Shown one piece after another: positions 10,711-20,733 of a stretch of 64,000 bases of DNA. A program made the position numbers and the translations under genes. A model generated the notes under the pieces. It was not told where the DNA came from. It saw only the letters and a list, made by a program, of their open reading frames with translations, and searched no databases. The first letter of the stretch is position 1; every line of letters begins with the position of its first letter. This DNA is from Pomphorhynchus laevis (Eukaryota > Acanthocephala > Palaeacanthocephala > Echinorhynchida > Pomphorhynchidae): contig WNNJ02002111.1 of the NCBI GenBank assembly GCA_012934845.2, positions 1-64,000 on the forward strand, written 5' to 3'.

Positions 10711-12967
10711 TTATATCCGCATCTTGGACACTCCTTCTCGGTTTTGCCAAAATTGCCTTCATTAAGTCAGATATCAAAGGTCGCCCCTCAAGACGCCGCA
10801 ACGCGACTCTACGGGGTATATATCGAATCCTAGATAACATTGAATCTAGAGAGCTCGGAGAGATACGCGATAGAGTTTTGCCATTCCTCAATTCCCCAAA
10901 AAAAACAGCTCACACTAGTACAATGATGTCGTCAATAGATTTGGCAAGACAGGGTAATTACAGTAATGCAACTGTAATTACGGCCATGCAACGTTTATCC
11001 TCGTCCCGATATATTTCACCCACTGACAAAGTTCGACAGCGGCTGGGTCACTTGCACCCCGCGGGTAAAGACATACATCACTCATACCTTTGTAATAGTC
11101 AGCCTATTCTTTTTGACAGTGATACCGTAAAAGACGCTGTATTTTCTTTCCCCGCAGCATCATCGCCTGGTTGTCTTGGACTGAGGCCCGAACACTTGCA
11201 GGACCTCATTTCCGCCGATCCCTCAGGAACACTTCTTTCACGCTTAACGCAATTGATAAACAACATGGTGGCAGGTGATTTACCACAACAAGTTGCTCCT
11301 TTCTTGGCAGGCGCGAACCTCATCGCTCTAGAAAAGCCAAACGGAGGTATTCGCCTATTGCAATTGGAGATACACTCCGACGAATATGCTCAAAGTGCGT
11401 TTGTTCGAAGTTAAGAAAAGAGTTCGTAACGCTTCTCAGACCATTACAGATGGGCGTTGCAACACCGAACGGCATTGACAACATAATCCATCAGGTCCGC
11501 CGCACGAACGAACATATGCCTGAATTGGGAAATTGGACGTGGGCAAAAATCGACGTGTCGAACGCATTTAACACTATTGACAGGCGTATTTTCTTGAGAG
11601 CAATTGAATCCCAAATTCCTCAAATGGCAGCGTGGGTACGTTGGTGCTACGATCACCCCACTTATCTCCGTTTCGGCTCGCAATACCTAAAATCTGAATC
11701 CGGAGTTCAACAAGGTGACCCCTTAGGCCCTCTACTGTTCTCTGTGGCAATCCACCCAGTACTTGCACAGCTTAACAATATGGAGGGCATTCATTTCAAC
11801 AAATGGTATTTGGATGATGGCATCATTGGGGGCAACCCAAATGCCATTGCTCTTGCACTGAATTTTATCTCCTCAGAATTTTCAATGATTGGATTGTCCA
11901 TTAACTGGGGTAAGACGGAACTTATAGGAAACACAGACGATATTCAATCCATCAACAATACTTGTCAGCAACCCTGTACAGTTGTGAGTGGTCGCAATTT
12001 TTCACTACTTGGTTGTCCGATTGGCTCGCATGATTTTGTCAAGTCGTTCATGCTCGAAAAGGTTATGCCCAAACTCCTCCACGATATAGATCTCGTGACA
12101 TCAATTCCTGATGCTCATGTAGCTTATTTGCTTTTGCGACACTGCGCGTCAGCCCCTAGAGTGGCATTTTACATGAGAAACGTTGACTTCCGTTTTATGG
12201 ACGACTTCTGCCATCGGTTCGACGAGGCAGTTATGCGCGCACTTGGAATAATCGCATCAGTTCAACTTTCAACCAAGAAAAAGTGTCAAGCTGAACTTCC
12301 TCTAAAAATGGGCGGACTCAGTCTGAGAAGTACTCTGAAACACTGTTCAGCAGCCTTTATAGCAAGCACTCAAGCTGTCGCAACTTCTCTTGATCTGGAT
12401 GCTAGTACTTTTCCTGGATTCATCACATCAAAAAACGCACTAGAGGAAGTTTCAACTAAGTTCGTTGTGTCGACAGTACAGGGAAAATTGTCCTCTCTCA
12501 TTGACTCAGCCATGCTAGATCAGTTAAAATCGAGATCGAGTGAGGCGGACAAAGCGCGAATACTTTCAGTGTCCTCTCCCCACGCAAATGCTTGGCTACA
12601 ATGTACACCCAACAAAAGTCTTGGTCTAGCGCTGACCAACAACGAATTTTCTGTCCTAATACGTTTCTGGCTGGGCATTCCCATTTCTGATGAAATCTAC
12701 AGGTGCAGTAGGTGTTACCGTAAAGCTGATTGTATGGGTTTCCATGCCTTAACATGCTCTTTTAGAGGTTTCACAGGCCTACGTCATAATGGCATACGAG
12801 ACATTGTTTTTCAGGCTGCACAATCGGCTGAAATGCACGTTGGACGAGAAGTCCCGAACCTGATAAAGAATCTCAGAGAAAGACCGGCTGATATTTTAAT
12901 TTACGGAGATCCGCCGGAAGCAGTGGATTTTGCGATTACAAACCCGCTACAGAAGGCCTACATCCGC
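10711..12967 (+). mobile_element. RT-A: YLDD-type reverse transcriptase with C-terminal zinc-binding and nuclease-like domain, one frameshift
   Basis: Two frames cover one protein: about 10715-11350 and about 11350-13009, joined by a single frameshift near 11345-11355. The second carries about 519 residues. The first ends in the pre-palm region (G-L-R-P-E-H-L-Q-D-L, then A-L-E-K-P-N-G-G). The second has motif A K-I-D-V-S-N-A-F-N (about 11547), motif B GVQQGDPLGPLLF (11702), catalytic YLDD (11807-11818), then a C-S-R-C...H...C zinc-like cluster (about 12704), R-H-N-G-I-R-D (about 12782), R-P-A-D and V-D-F-A-I-T-N-P (about 12925). The last three resemble the PD-(D/E)XK-like nuclease of R2/CRE-type non-LTR elements. 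The RT and nuclease residues look intact, so decay is recent. The 3' end is lost: at 12968 the sequence switches to a piece of RT-B. The 5' end upstream of 10711 is not seen. Confidence 0.75.
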
Positions 12968-13179
12968 CGCTGGCTACTCAACTTGGTTGGCCAAGACGGG
13001 TCTCAATGAGGCACCGTCTAATAGCCTAAAACAATCCGCTTGGGACACTCTCCTAGTTCAACTAGCTCATGAATCTTTAATTGAAGGCTCGGAAGACGAG
13101 GCATCTCGCGTGCGAAGTATGGCGGTCTCCACAAGTAAGTATGGTGATTGGCTAAACACAGTTCCGATTAGTGCTCTTG
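12968..13179 (+). repeat. 212-bp direct repeat, left copy (piece of RT-B)
   Basis: Identical, by base-by-base reading, to 15449-15660. It encodes part of RT-B just upstream of that family's cysteine cluster (blocks A-G-Y-S-T-W-L and D-W-L-N-T-V-P-I-S-A-L), read in the frame +2 relative to RT-A. Its left flank is RT-A and its right flank is the phosphatase ORF, so this copy is out of place. The right copy lies in continuous RT-B sequence and is the natural one. Confidence 0.9.
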
Positions 13180-14871
13180 ATGCGAGGAAATGCAAAGGCC
13201 CTTCTATCGAGCATTGAAAACAATTATCATCCATATTTCGACCAAATAAATCCGAACATTTGCCATGCTGAACCTCGCGAAGTTTGCATTCACAGTTCAA
13301 CAACTGATTACAATTTTCTTGACTCCACGATAATACATATGCGTCCGAATGATGATGGCCAAAAAGAATTACCCCAATCAGACGAAGAAGCAGTTGCCGA
13401 AGCCCGCGAATTAAATATTTCTGAAAGCGGGCCTACGGAGCCTTCATCCGCCAGTGTTTCCCGCATATCACTGAACCCGACAAAAGGTTCCGACGAACTA
13501 ATACCAAAATCCATATGCAGTCAAATCAACCGAAATAAAAAGTGTGAAGGTTTTCGAGAATTCCTAAGATTAAAAGATTATGGATTACAGATGCCCACCA
13601 ATATGCGCGGGCTTGCTCCGAGTCAATTAAAAGATCTAAATCTTACGAATAAATGGGATCGCGACTATGAACAGTCGGGTGGATATAACTACACTGCGTA
13701 TCCTTTTTTAGAACGCAATGGAAAAGTCGACAGCACATTAGTAAAGCTTAAAAACTGTCAAACATCGTATATCAATGCTAACTTTGTTGTATATAAACCT
13801 GCAAATCGATCATACATACTTTCTCAGGACCATTTGTCGAACACGATCTCACATTATTGGAATATGATTTGACGAGATAACGTTAGGTCGATTATTATTC
13901 TGAATAAGTTAGTAGAAAAGGGCCATTCCAAATGCTTCCAGTTTTTTACAATGGAGTGCACTATGGAAAAAATACTAATCGATGGTCTTACCGAAGAAGA
14001 TACGGCAATTATGCGTTTGAGTGATATCGATATGACTGTTGAACTTCAATCTGGAATACATTACGACTCGTTTGTAGAGAGGATTTTAAAAGTTCTAAAA
14101 AGCAATACAGGCGAAACAAGAGATATACATCATTACAATTATACTGATTGGCCTGACTTTGTCGAACCCTCTTGCCCTGAAAATTTCCTTCGTTTTCTTA
14201 GCATATTACGAAGTCAACATGTCTTCGAACACTCACCAGTTGTTCATTGCAGTGCTGGTATCGGAAGAAGTGGCACGTTTGCTTTTGTAGATATCGTACT
14301 CACTCTGCTTGCAGCAAGTGAAGGTTGTAACTCTCATGCTCAACTTATGAATATTTTACACAATCTTCGTAATGAACGTCCTGGGCTTATTCAAACACCG
14401 GAGCAGCTCAGATTCTGTTTCCTATCAATCATACGAGCGTTATGCGATGTCAACATGAAGATCAACCCTAAATGGGTATCGGAGTTTATCGATTTTATAG
14501 AAGAAGATTCCTCTATGAATCTAAAATCTGTTGTTACCGAAACTGCAAAACAAGAAAATAGCCTTAAACATCCAGATTCGACAACGGCAACGCCTTCTGA
14601 TACAATATTAACTAATGATGATAACGTTGATCAACTATGCGAGGAAGTAATGAATCACATGCTAGACCAATGCTGTAGCACGAAGGAATTTAATATCGAT
14701 ATGATAGCTGGATTTTCAAGCATGGAGGTTGTTACGTGTGGAAAACTGGTCGATAAAATAGAATTCGTCCAGAATTGCTTGGTAAGTTCTGATGAGGATT
14801 TCGATAAAAACGGCGTCGATCTCGACGATTGCTGGACTGAAACAGACAGTTCAACCTTTTTTTTAACTTAA
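13180..14871 (+). pseudogene. Protein tyrosine phosphatase (PTP1B/Ptp61F-like), intronless, one in-frame TGA
   Basis: A single frame from ATG 13180 (first base after the 212-bp repeat) to TAA 14869 has 562 sense codons and one stop, TGA at 13870-13872 (codon 231). Numbering codons from ATG 13180: residues 1-110 are acidic, Ser-rich and unassigned. The PTP domain starts near 120. SYINANF is the conserved Y-I-N-A-N block, the SYILSQD block follows, then H-Y-W and the stop, which falls where the family has a conserved Trp. Downstream are LNKLVEKG, the WPD loop (Asp 326, 14155), the P-loop HCSAGIGRSG (Cys 357, 14248) and the Q-loop I-Q-T-P-E-Q (Gln 405). A Ser/Asp-rich tail of about 130 residues follows. 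The usual K-N-R-Y substrate loop is replaced by T-A-Y-P-F. The lack of introns and the retroelement context suggest a retrocopy or captured gene. Parasitoid-wasp bracoviruses also carry PTP families, but the sequence does not prove that origin. Named a pseudogene because of the stop; readthrough is not excluded. Confidence 0.85.
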
Positions 14872-14908
14872 CTTAAAATTGGTATTCTTTAAAAAAAATA
14901 TAAATAAT

Positions 14909-15060
14909 TATTGGAGCTGGATCAAAGAAAATTTTTTTTTTATATTTCGCTAACTTCTGAAAATTACAATTTTTTGTAATTATCTGAAAATATTAACAGG
15001 AGTTAGCGAAATATCAAAAAAATCGTCTTCTCTTTGATCCACCTTCAATAATTATTTATT
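14909..15060. repeat. Foldback element of the AGCTGGATCAAAGA family
   Basis: The left arm (about 14909-14960: TTATTGGAGCTGGATCAAAG ... ATTTCGCTAACT) and right arm (about 14998-15056) are reverse complements with a few mismatches. Single arms of the same family occur near 34640-34705, 33064-33125 and 61058-61135, and relatives near 54604-54720 and 54985-55050. AT-only microsatellite sequence (TTATTAATAAAA units) follows to about 15155. Noncoding, MITE-like. Confidence 0.7.
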
Positions 15061-15194
15061 AATAATAAAAGATTATCAAAGGTAATCTTTTATTAATAAA
15101 AGGTAATTTATTAATAAAATATTATAAAAGGTAATCTATTAATAATAAAAGATTACCTGTATTTACATACCCAGACTGCTTTATAAGTTCCGTA

Positions 15195-16272
15195 CAACTC
15201 CTTGCTTCAACATGTACAAAAAACTCTATAAGCTCGATGGTGTACTGGAAAAATATTTATCCCACATCACAAATGGCGCGATAACGAACGATTCTTTGCG
15301 TCAAGCTTCATTGCCCGTGCCATTCGATGGTTTGGAGATTCGCAGTTCAGCGGATATTGCTCTTCCGGCTTTTTTTATCGTCTGTAGTGGCAACGAAGGA
15401 CTGCGTCAACATTCTTTTGAATAACTTTACACATTGCCCACATTTCGACGCTGGCTACTCAACTTGGTTGGCCAAGACGGGTCTCAATGAGGCACCGTCT
15501 AATAGCCTAAAACAATCCGCTTGGGACACTCTCCTAGTTCAACTAGCTCATGAATCTTTAATTGAAGGCTCGGAAGACGAGGCATCTCGCGTGCGAAGTA
15601 TGGCGGTCTCCACAAGTAAGTATGGTGATTGGCTAAACACAGTTCCGATTAGTGCTCTTGGAACTTTGCTCGATGAAGAGGTTGTGAGATTGAGCATTTC
15701 GCTAAGACTAGGCCTTTTTACATGTACTCCACACATATGCCATTGTGAAGCGTCTGTTGACGAGTCAGGACGACACGTATTAGCATGCAGAATTTTGAGA
15801 GGCGGATTCCCTGGACGCGCGGAAATAAATTCAGTGATAAGCAGAGTCCTCAACATTGTTAACGCCCCAAACATTCCAGAGCCATCCAATGTATGCAGAT
15901 CGAACGGTTGACGTCCTGGTGGAGTCTACATTTTCCCTTGGCGTGAAGGGAAATGTTTGATGTGGGACGCAACCTGCGTGGACACCCTCGCAGCCAGCAA
16001 TGTTAGGAATGCAGCCCGAGAAAACGGCTGAAATATGCCGACTTGACGATGTCCCACATATTTTGCCCTCTTGGAGTAGAGACTTATGGATCACTAGGCT
16101 CTTTCGCTTTAACTCTTGTTAAGGAGATAGGAAAAAGATTGAAACACATTACTGGGATTCACGTGCTACTTCATACCTTTTCCAAAACGTTAGTATCGCC
16201 ATCCAATGTGAAAATGCTTTCAGCATTCTGGCGACGGCTCCAAAGGACAAAAACATGCTAGGCTGGTTGTAG
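15195..16272 (+). mobile_element. RT-B copy 1: C-terminal part of a YLDD-type RT element, frameshifted
   Basis: Two or more frames carry the post-RT region. First comes Q-A-S-L-P-V with L-E-I-R-S-S-A-D-I-A-L-P-A-F (15300-15375). Then the 212-bp segment gives D-W-L-N-T-V-P and G-T-L-L-D-E-E, followed by a C-H-C...H...C cluster (about 15738-15790). [10 protein letters not shown] block (about 15960-15990) and an H-I-F-C-P-L-G-V-E-T block (about 16058-16085) come next, and the frame ends near TAG 16270. The order R-P-D-G / W-D-A-T / V-E-T-L-G is the nuclease-like tail of a widespread eukaryotic RT family. The R-P-D-G site is degraded here. The RT catalytic core is absent, so this copy is 5'-truncated and dead. 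Confidence 0.75.
15449..15660 (+). repeat. 212-bp direct repeat, right (parental) copy
   Basis: Matches 12968-13179 over its whole length. Both flanks here continue the RT-B protein, in the frame H-F-D-A-G-Y-S-T on the left and A-L-G-T-L-L-D on the right, so this is the parental location. The 2,269 bp between the two copies hold the phosphatase, a foldback and the start of RT-B copy 1. Confidence 0.9.
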
Positions 16273-17447
16273 CAACCAGTCTTGCTAAAAGAATAATATT
16301 TCTCTACGAAGACAAATATTCACCTTAAGTCAATTGTATTAATTAAATGATTATTTTAAAAATTGTAAATTATTTAAAATAGAATTTAAATTTAAAATAT
16401 AAATTTAATATATATGATTTGATATTCTAAACTATACATTATTATTTTATTTAATATAAAGTAAATCCAATTAACTCTAATCAAATGATAAAGTAATAAT
16501 ATAGATCTGCATAAATTTGTAAATACAAAGATTAACATGATTTATCTACATTAATTAGATCTAAGATTTACTAATTAGATCTAAGATTTAACAAAGCAGT
16601 TATGGGAAACCAATGTGCTTTGCATTTAATTCTCTTTAATTAATATTGCCCGAAGGCCGAAAAATTGGTTGACTCTCCATTATAGGTGCCTCCACGGAAA
16701 TCTTTAGTAAAAGGCGAAAGATTTATTCGAGATTGAAGGCGCCTAGGAGCAATAATTTATTTTTACAACTCACTCGTATACACAGATGTTTTTTTATTTT
16801 TCATAGTTCGAGTTATATTTGTACATTGCAATTTAAATCATATTTATCTTTTGTAGTGGTAAATAAATATTGTTTTTGTATAGTATCTTTATTAGGTTAT
16901 ATAATAATTTTTAAAAAAGCAATCCGCATTATAACTGTTTATTTTCATTTAGAAATTGTAAATGCTTAGTTTATTGTTGGACTTTTACGGTAACCAAAGC
17001 AATTTATTTTAGTATCTAAATGAAACCGAAATATTTTTTGTAACAAATTGATTAATTACCACACGAACAGAGATCGACACGACTACAATATTGTTTTACC
17101 TTGTATTGACAATCTCGAAATTCATCAAATATATTAATTGATTATCTCGAATATGATTTGACATTTCGTTCAGATTTTTTATGGAAAATTCCAACAATAT
17201 TTTTTTATAAATGAATCCATGAGGACAAAAATTTTCTTAAATATTTTAACATATTGACTGTTTTATATGTAACGCAGATAGTTGAAGTAGTTTGATAATT
17301 GTATAATTACAGTTTTCACTACTGCTATAATTTTATTACTATAATTGTCTCCTGACTAGCAAACAAATAGCAAATTAAAAATCAAATTATTTTTTTATTA
17401 AAAATAAAAAAATAGTTGTTTCTTTAAAAAAATAAATAAAAATTAAA
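16273..17447. other. AT-rich intergenic DNA
   Basis: No gene seen. A short tandem repeat of ATTAGATCTAAGATTTA lies at about 16551-16590. A GC-richer stretch at 16640-16760 has partial self-complementarity but no tRNA-like T-loop. The 78-codon frame at 16733 is Phe/Ile-rich and looks like chance. Confidence 0.5.
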
Positions 17448-17651
17448 TTAATCGTTCTTTTCAACCGAGTCGACTGTCTCAGTTTTATCGTCCTTTGCAC
17501 TATCATCAGTTGTTGTAACCTCATTACTCTCGTCGTCTTCTACCGAAGTTTCATCGTCGGATTCTTCTTCGTTTGCTGTCTCCTTTTCATCCGCTTCCAT
17601 ATCTACATAATCGTCTGTGTCATTAGGTATTGCTTCTGATGATTGTTCTTG
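17448..17651 (-). CDS. Acidic Glu/Asp/Ser/Thr-rich open frame, function unknown
   Basis: About 67 codons read from 17651 to 17448 and are almost wholly acidic (runs such as EEESDDE and VEDDESNE). There is no ATG at the 5' end; the frame opens after TGA with TTG, and the first ATG lies inside. Just upstream on the same strand another acidic frame (E-E-I-D-E-N-E-N-G, about 17700) ends at a GTAAGT-like donor. It could be a terminal exon of an acidic-domain protein or plain low-complexity drift next to the RT-B 3' end. No family assigned. Confidence 0.2.
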   Translation of the reverse strand, partial: QEQSSEAIPNDTDDYVDMEADEKETANEEESDDETSVEDDESNEVTTTDDSAKDDKTETVDSVEKND

Positions 17652-17822
17652 CAATCACTTACAACAGAGACAATTTCACAAGTTCCGTCAGTGACACCAT
17701 TTTCATTTTCGTCTATTTCCTCTGCCCATCCAGCTGTCGTTTCTCCTTACAACGTATCGATGTCATTCTCAGTCGATTTCATCAAGAAAGGATCTTCCGC
17801 TCAATCCATGACGTCTTCATCT

Positions 17823-20310
17823 AATCGGCCTGGTAATTATCGTACAACATTCTTTGTTCGCTTGTGCCGTGAACTTCCCCTTCTGTCTGAGGGGCGGACG
17901 CGGCAATGATCGCCTCCAGCATACACGCCGCATTGCCCCTTTGAACAGCAGCGCTTAGACGCTGTATGATGAATAAACCTGTGGCTGGTATGTAGTGACC
18001 CGACCTAGCCTCTTTCCCAAATCCTAGAAGAAACTGGTGGCCGAAGGACCAAATGCTCCAAGTGTCTCGATAGCCTACCGAACAAATGAGTATTGGGTAA
18101 GGTTAATAAACTCGTACTTGTGCGTTTTAAATTCATCTGCATTCGTTAAGACACATCATGTGCCATCGATGGCACGAGTAATGTGACTCTTTGCCGGCCT
18201 GTTTGGACATGTAAAATCCCATACCAAGAGCTTTCCGATCTTCCATGGTATTAGAGATCCACCATTGGGTCGTTTGCCGTCAATCCGGCTAAACCATTTA
18301 GCTCCAGTCGACAGGGGACGTCGGCGGCTGTAAGTGTCATCTTGATTAGGTTATTAACTTCAGCACGGCGGGTGAAACGACTGCGTGTTCTAGACAATCC
18401 AATCAATGTCTTCCGAAACAGTCGATTCGTGATCCACAACCGCGTACCTTGCTTGTACAGATCGGTAGGCTCAAACGCAAAGCGACAACAATTGCCATGC
18501 TATTGTTGTCTAGTCGAGTTAAAACGCGGTTATCGGTATTGCCTGCAGAAATGCTCCTGAAAATAGACAAACCTGCTTTCAGTCGTGCTATGCTAACCTC
18601 ATCCGTTGCGCTCCGAACCAGGCTTTCGTGACGTATATTTAGCAATGGCTGACTCAACTGTCTTTGTAGATGTGTTTCCAGTGAAATATCAACCCCGCAT
18701 ATGCTTTGCAACTCCAGCAATCCCTGTACAAAGGCGGTGACTTCATCTGCTTTAAACCAAGTCGGACGCTATGTAGGATTGAACCCGATAGATTCTGAGA
18801 TCGGATTACCGATGCCAAAAAGGCTGACCCGGCGGTATTTTGAATTGATGGGATTGCCAGTTCTCCCATTTTAACCGACAATGTTGCCTGGTTCTACGCG
18901 CTGTCGTTCAGGGGGATATTAAGAGTGTTTTCCAGGGCTAACCGTAACATTCCGTTGCATCTCTGGTTTTCGTTGATTTGGTAGCATGGCGAGCTTCGTA
19001 ATACGTGGGTTACTTTTGGTAGGGTGAATACATTTCGTAACAGGAACGTCGCATCGTGCCTAGACAGCAACATAAGTCGTGTGATTGTTCGATCTAACTG
19101 AATTGTTGTTTGTTCCAAATGCATGTCAACCGATTTATTATCGCCCCACTGGAGCTCAAAGTATTTCAGATACGTCCGGGCTGACTAGTTTTGCTCCATG
19201 GAGAACATACTCGATCGCTTTGTACAACGATATATCCTTTGTGATAACCTCACATTTGTCTAGATTTATAACAAGGCCGAGAGTATAACCTAAATCTGCT
19301 ATGCGACGAATATCGGAGATCAGTTCGGTGTTATTACCCCCAATCGTACAGTGGTCCATGTACCACGCTGAAATGGGGGAAATCGTCGATTCGACCACCT
19401 CATGTATAGCAGCACAAAATAGCAAAGGCCCAAGCGGATCGCCTTGCTGTACTCCCTGCTCTGAAGTCACCACAAAATTTTCCGAAGTAAAGATTGCTTG
19501 GTTTTGCGTAACATGTTTCTTATCCATGGCAGAATTACAGTAAAGCGTCTAGAAATTACCTAGAAAATCGCGTCCTGGCTTACACAGTTAAAAGCGTTCT
19601 GACAATCGATCTTCACAAGAGCGGATCACAGTGTCAGATCGTTGCGCAAAAAATCACGCGTTGCATGGACGATGACTTCCGTTCCGCTTTTTACACCGAC
19701 TCCAAATTAATGAGGCATTAAGAATTCTAGCGACATATCAGACACTCGGCGATTTGCAACCTTGGCGATTATTCTTCGCAACGTATTCCCCACAGCAATA
19801 AGTTGAATACCCTCATCTGTCTTCCTAAGAGCTAAAAGCTTTGCTCTGCAAAAGTTTGAGGATACTGAGAGTAATATCTGTCCAGCCGGAGCTGAGTTTA
19901 CAAAATCGGTCAGCGCATGGATTTGTTGACTTTCGTTTATTCCAGCGAATGGTCCAGTTACGTCGAATAAGTGCAGTGCGCTCAACCCATCGATGCCCGA
20001 AGACAAAGCTCTTGGTAATGATCGCAAAGCTGACACGATAAGGAGTCGGTTAACAGGAGGCAAATTGACCATAACACTATCTGACCGCGTTGAGTGAAAT
20101 GACGTTTCACTGTTTGGATGCTTCGCATGCATAATGCTAAATAGCTGTTCGTCTGGAGTGACAATGTTATTGGCATAGAGCGAGTATCTAGGGTCGATTG
20201 TGCTTCATTTATTCCGGTTATTGTTTTATAGTCTGGCGGAATCAGTATAGAATCACATGCATTGCTTAAGAGAATAGCGTCAATACAGGCTTTAAGAGAG
20301 GACAATAACT
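17823..20310 (-). mobile_element. RT-B copy 2: longest copy, decayed, minus strand
   Basis: Read from 20310 to 17823. The pre-palm region has S-S-G-I-D-G-L-S-A-L and F-C-R-A-K-L-L-A-L-R (20132-19707). Motif A is K-I-D-C-Q-N-A-F-N (about 19610). Motif B is GVQQGDPLGPLLF (about 19455-19420). The catalytic box reads Y-M-D-H (about 19352-19366) where the family has YLDD, so the second Asp is lost. Thumb frames follow at 19124-18654, then the C-G-S...H cluster, R-P-N-G-G-S-L-I-P-W (about 18270), L-V-W-D-F-T-C (about 18215) and A-I-E-T-L-G-A-F-G-P (about 18060). The frame ends with Q-R-G-N-A-A-C at about 17930 and a stop near 17823. At least five frameshifts or stops. It defines the domain order for the other RT-B pieces. 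Confidence 0.75.
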
Positions 20311-20733
20311 ACAGTGATTGTATCGCTACGTTACGTCGAAAGATCGGGTTTGGTCTAATAAAATCAAATTCTTGATGTTTTCGATGCCGTCGTCAGAGGT
20401 CTGAAGAGATATAGTTAGAATATATTTATAATGAGGTCAAACTTTTTGTCTAGTATTTGACTATTTGAAAAAAAAATTTATATTATTATATATTATTTAG
20501 ATAATATAAGTTACTCTGTTAAACGATTTAAATAGTAAGCATTAATAATTGGACAACTATCCTGTCTTGAATGCCTGCTCCGTCGTTGTTATCAAAGGAT
20601 CTTAAAGCCCGGAAACTCATCGCAATTCTCGCGCAAAAAAAAGTCAGGTCGATTACCAAAGGTCAATGTAAATGTTGTTTGTTATCACAACAATATCATT
20701 CACATATGATATTAAAATTTATTTTAAAAACAA

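Noticed and set aside
12968-15660. The phosphatase block as an integrated bracovirus segment
   Set aside because: PTP genes and AGCT at repeat junctions are known in bracoviruses, but AGCT is a common tetramer, the block is small, and its repeats are plain RT-B sequence; no other viral gene is seen.
16640-16760. GC-richer, partly self-complementary stretch as a tRNA or other RNA gene
   Set aside because: No T-loop, no acceptor pairing, no recognisable RNA fold.
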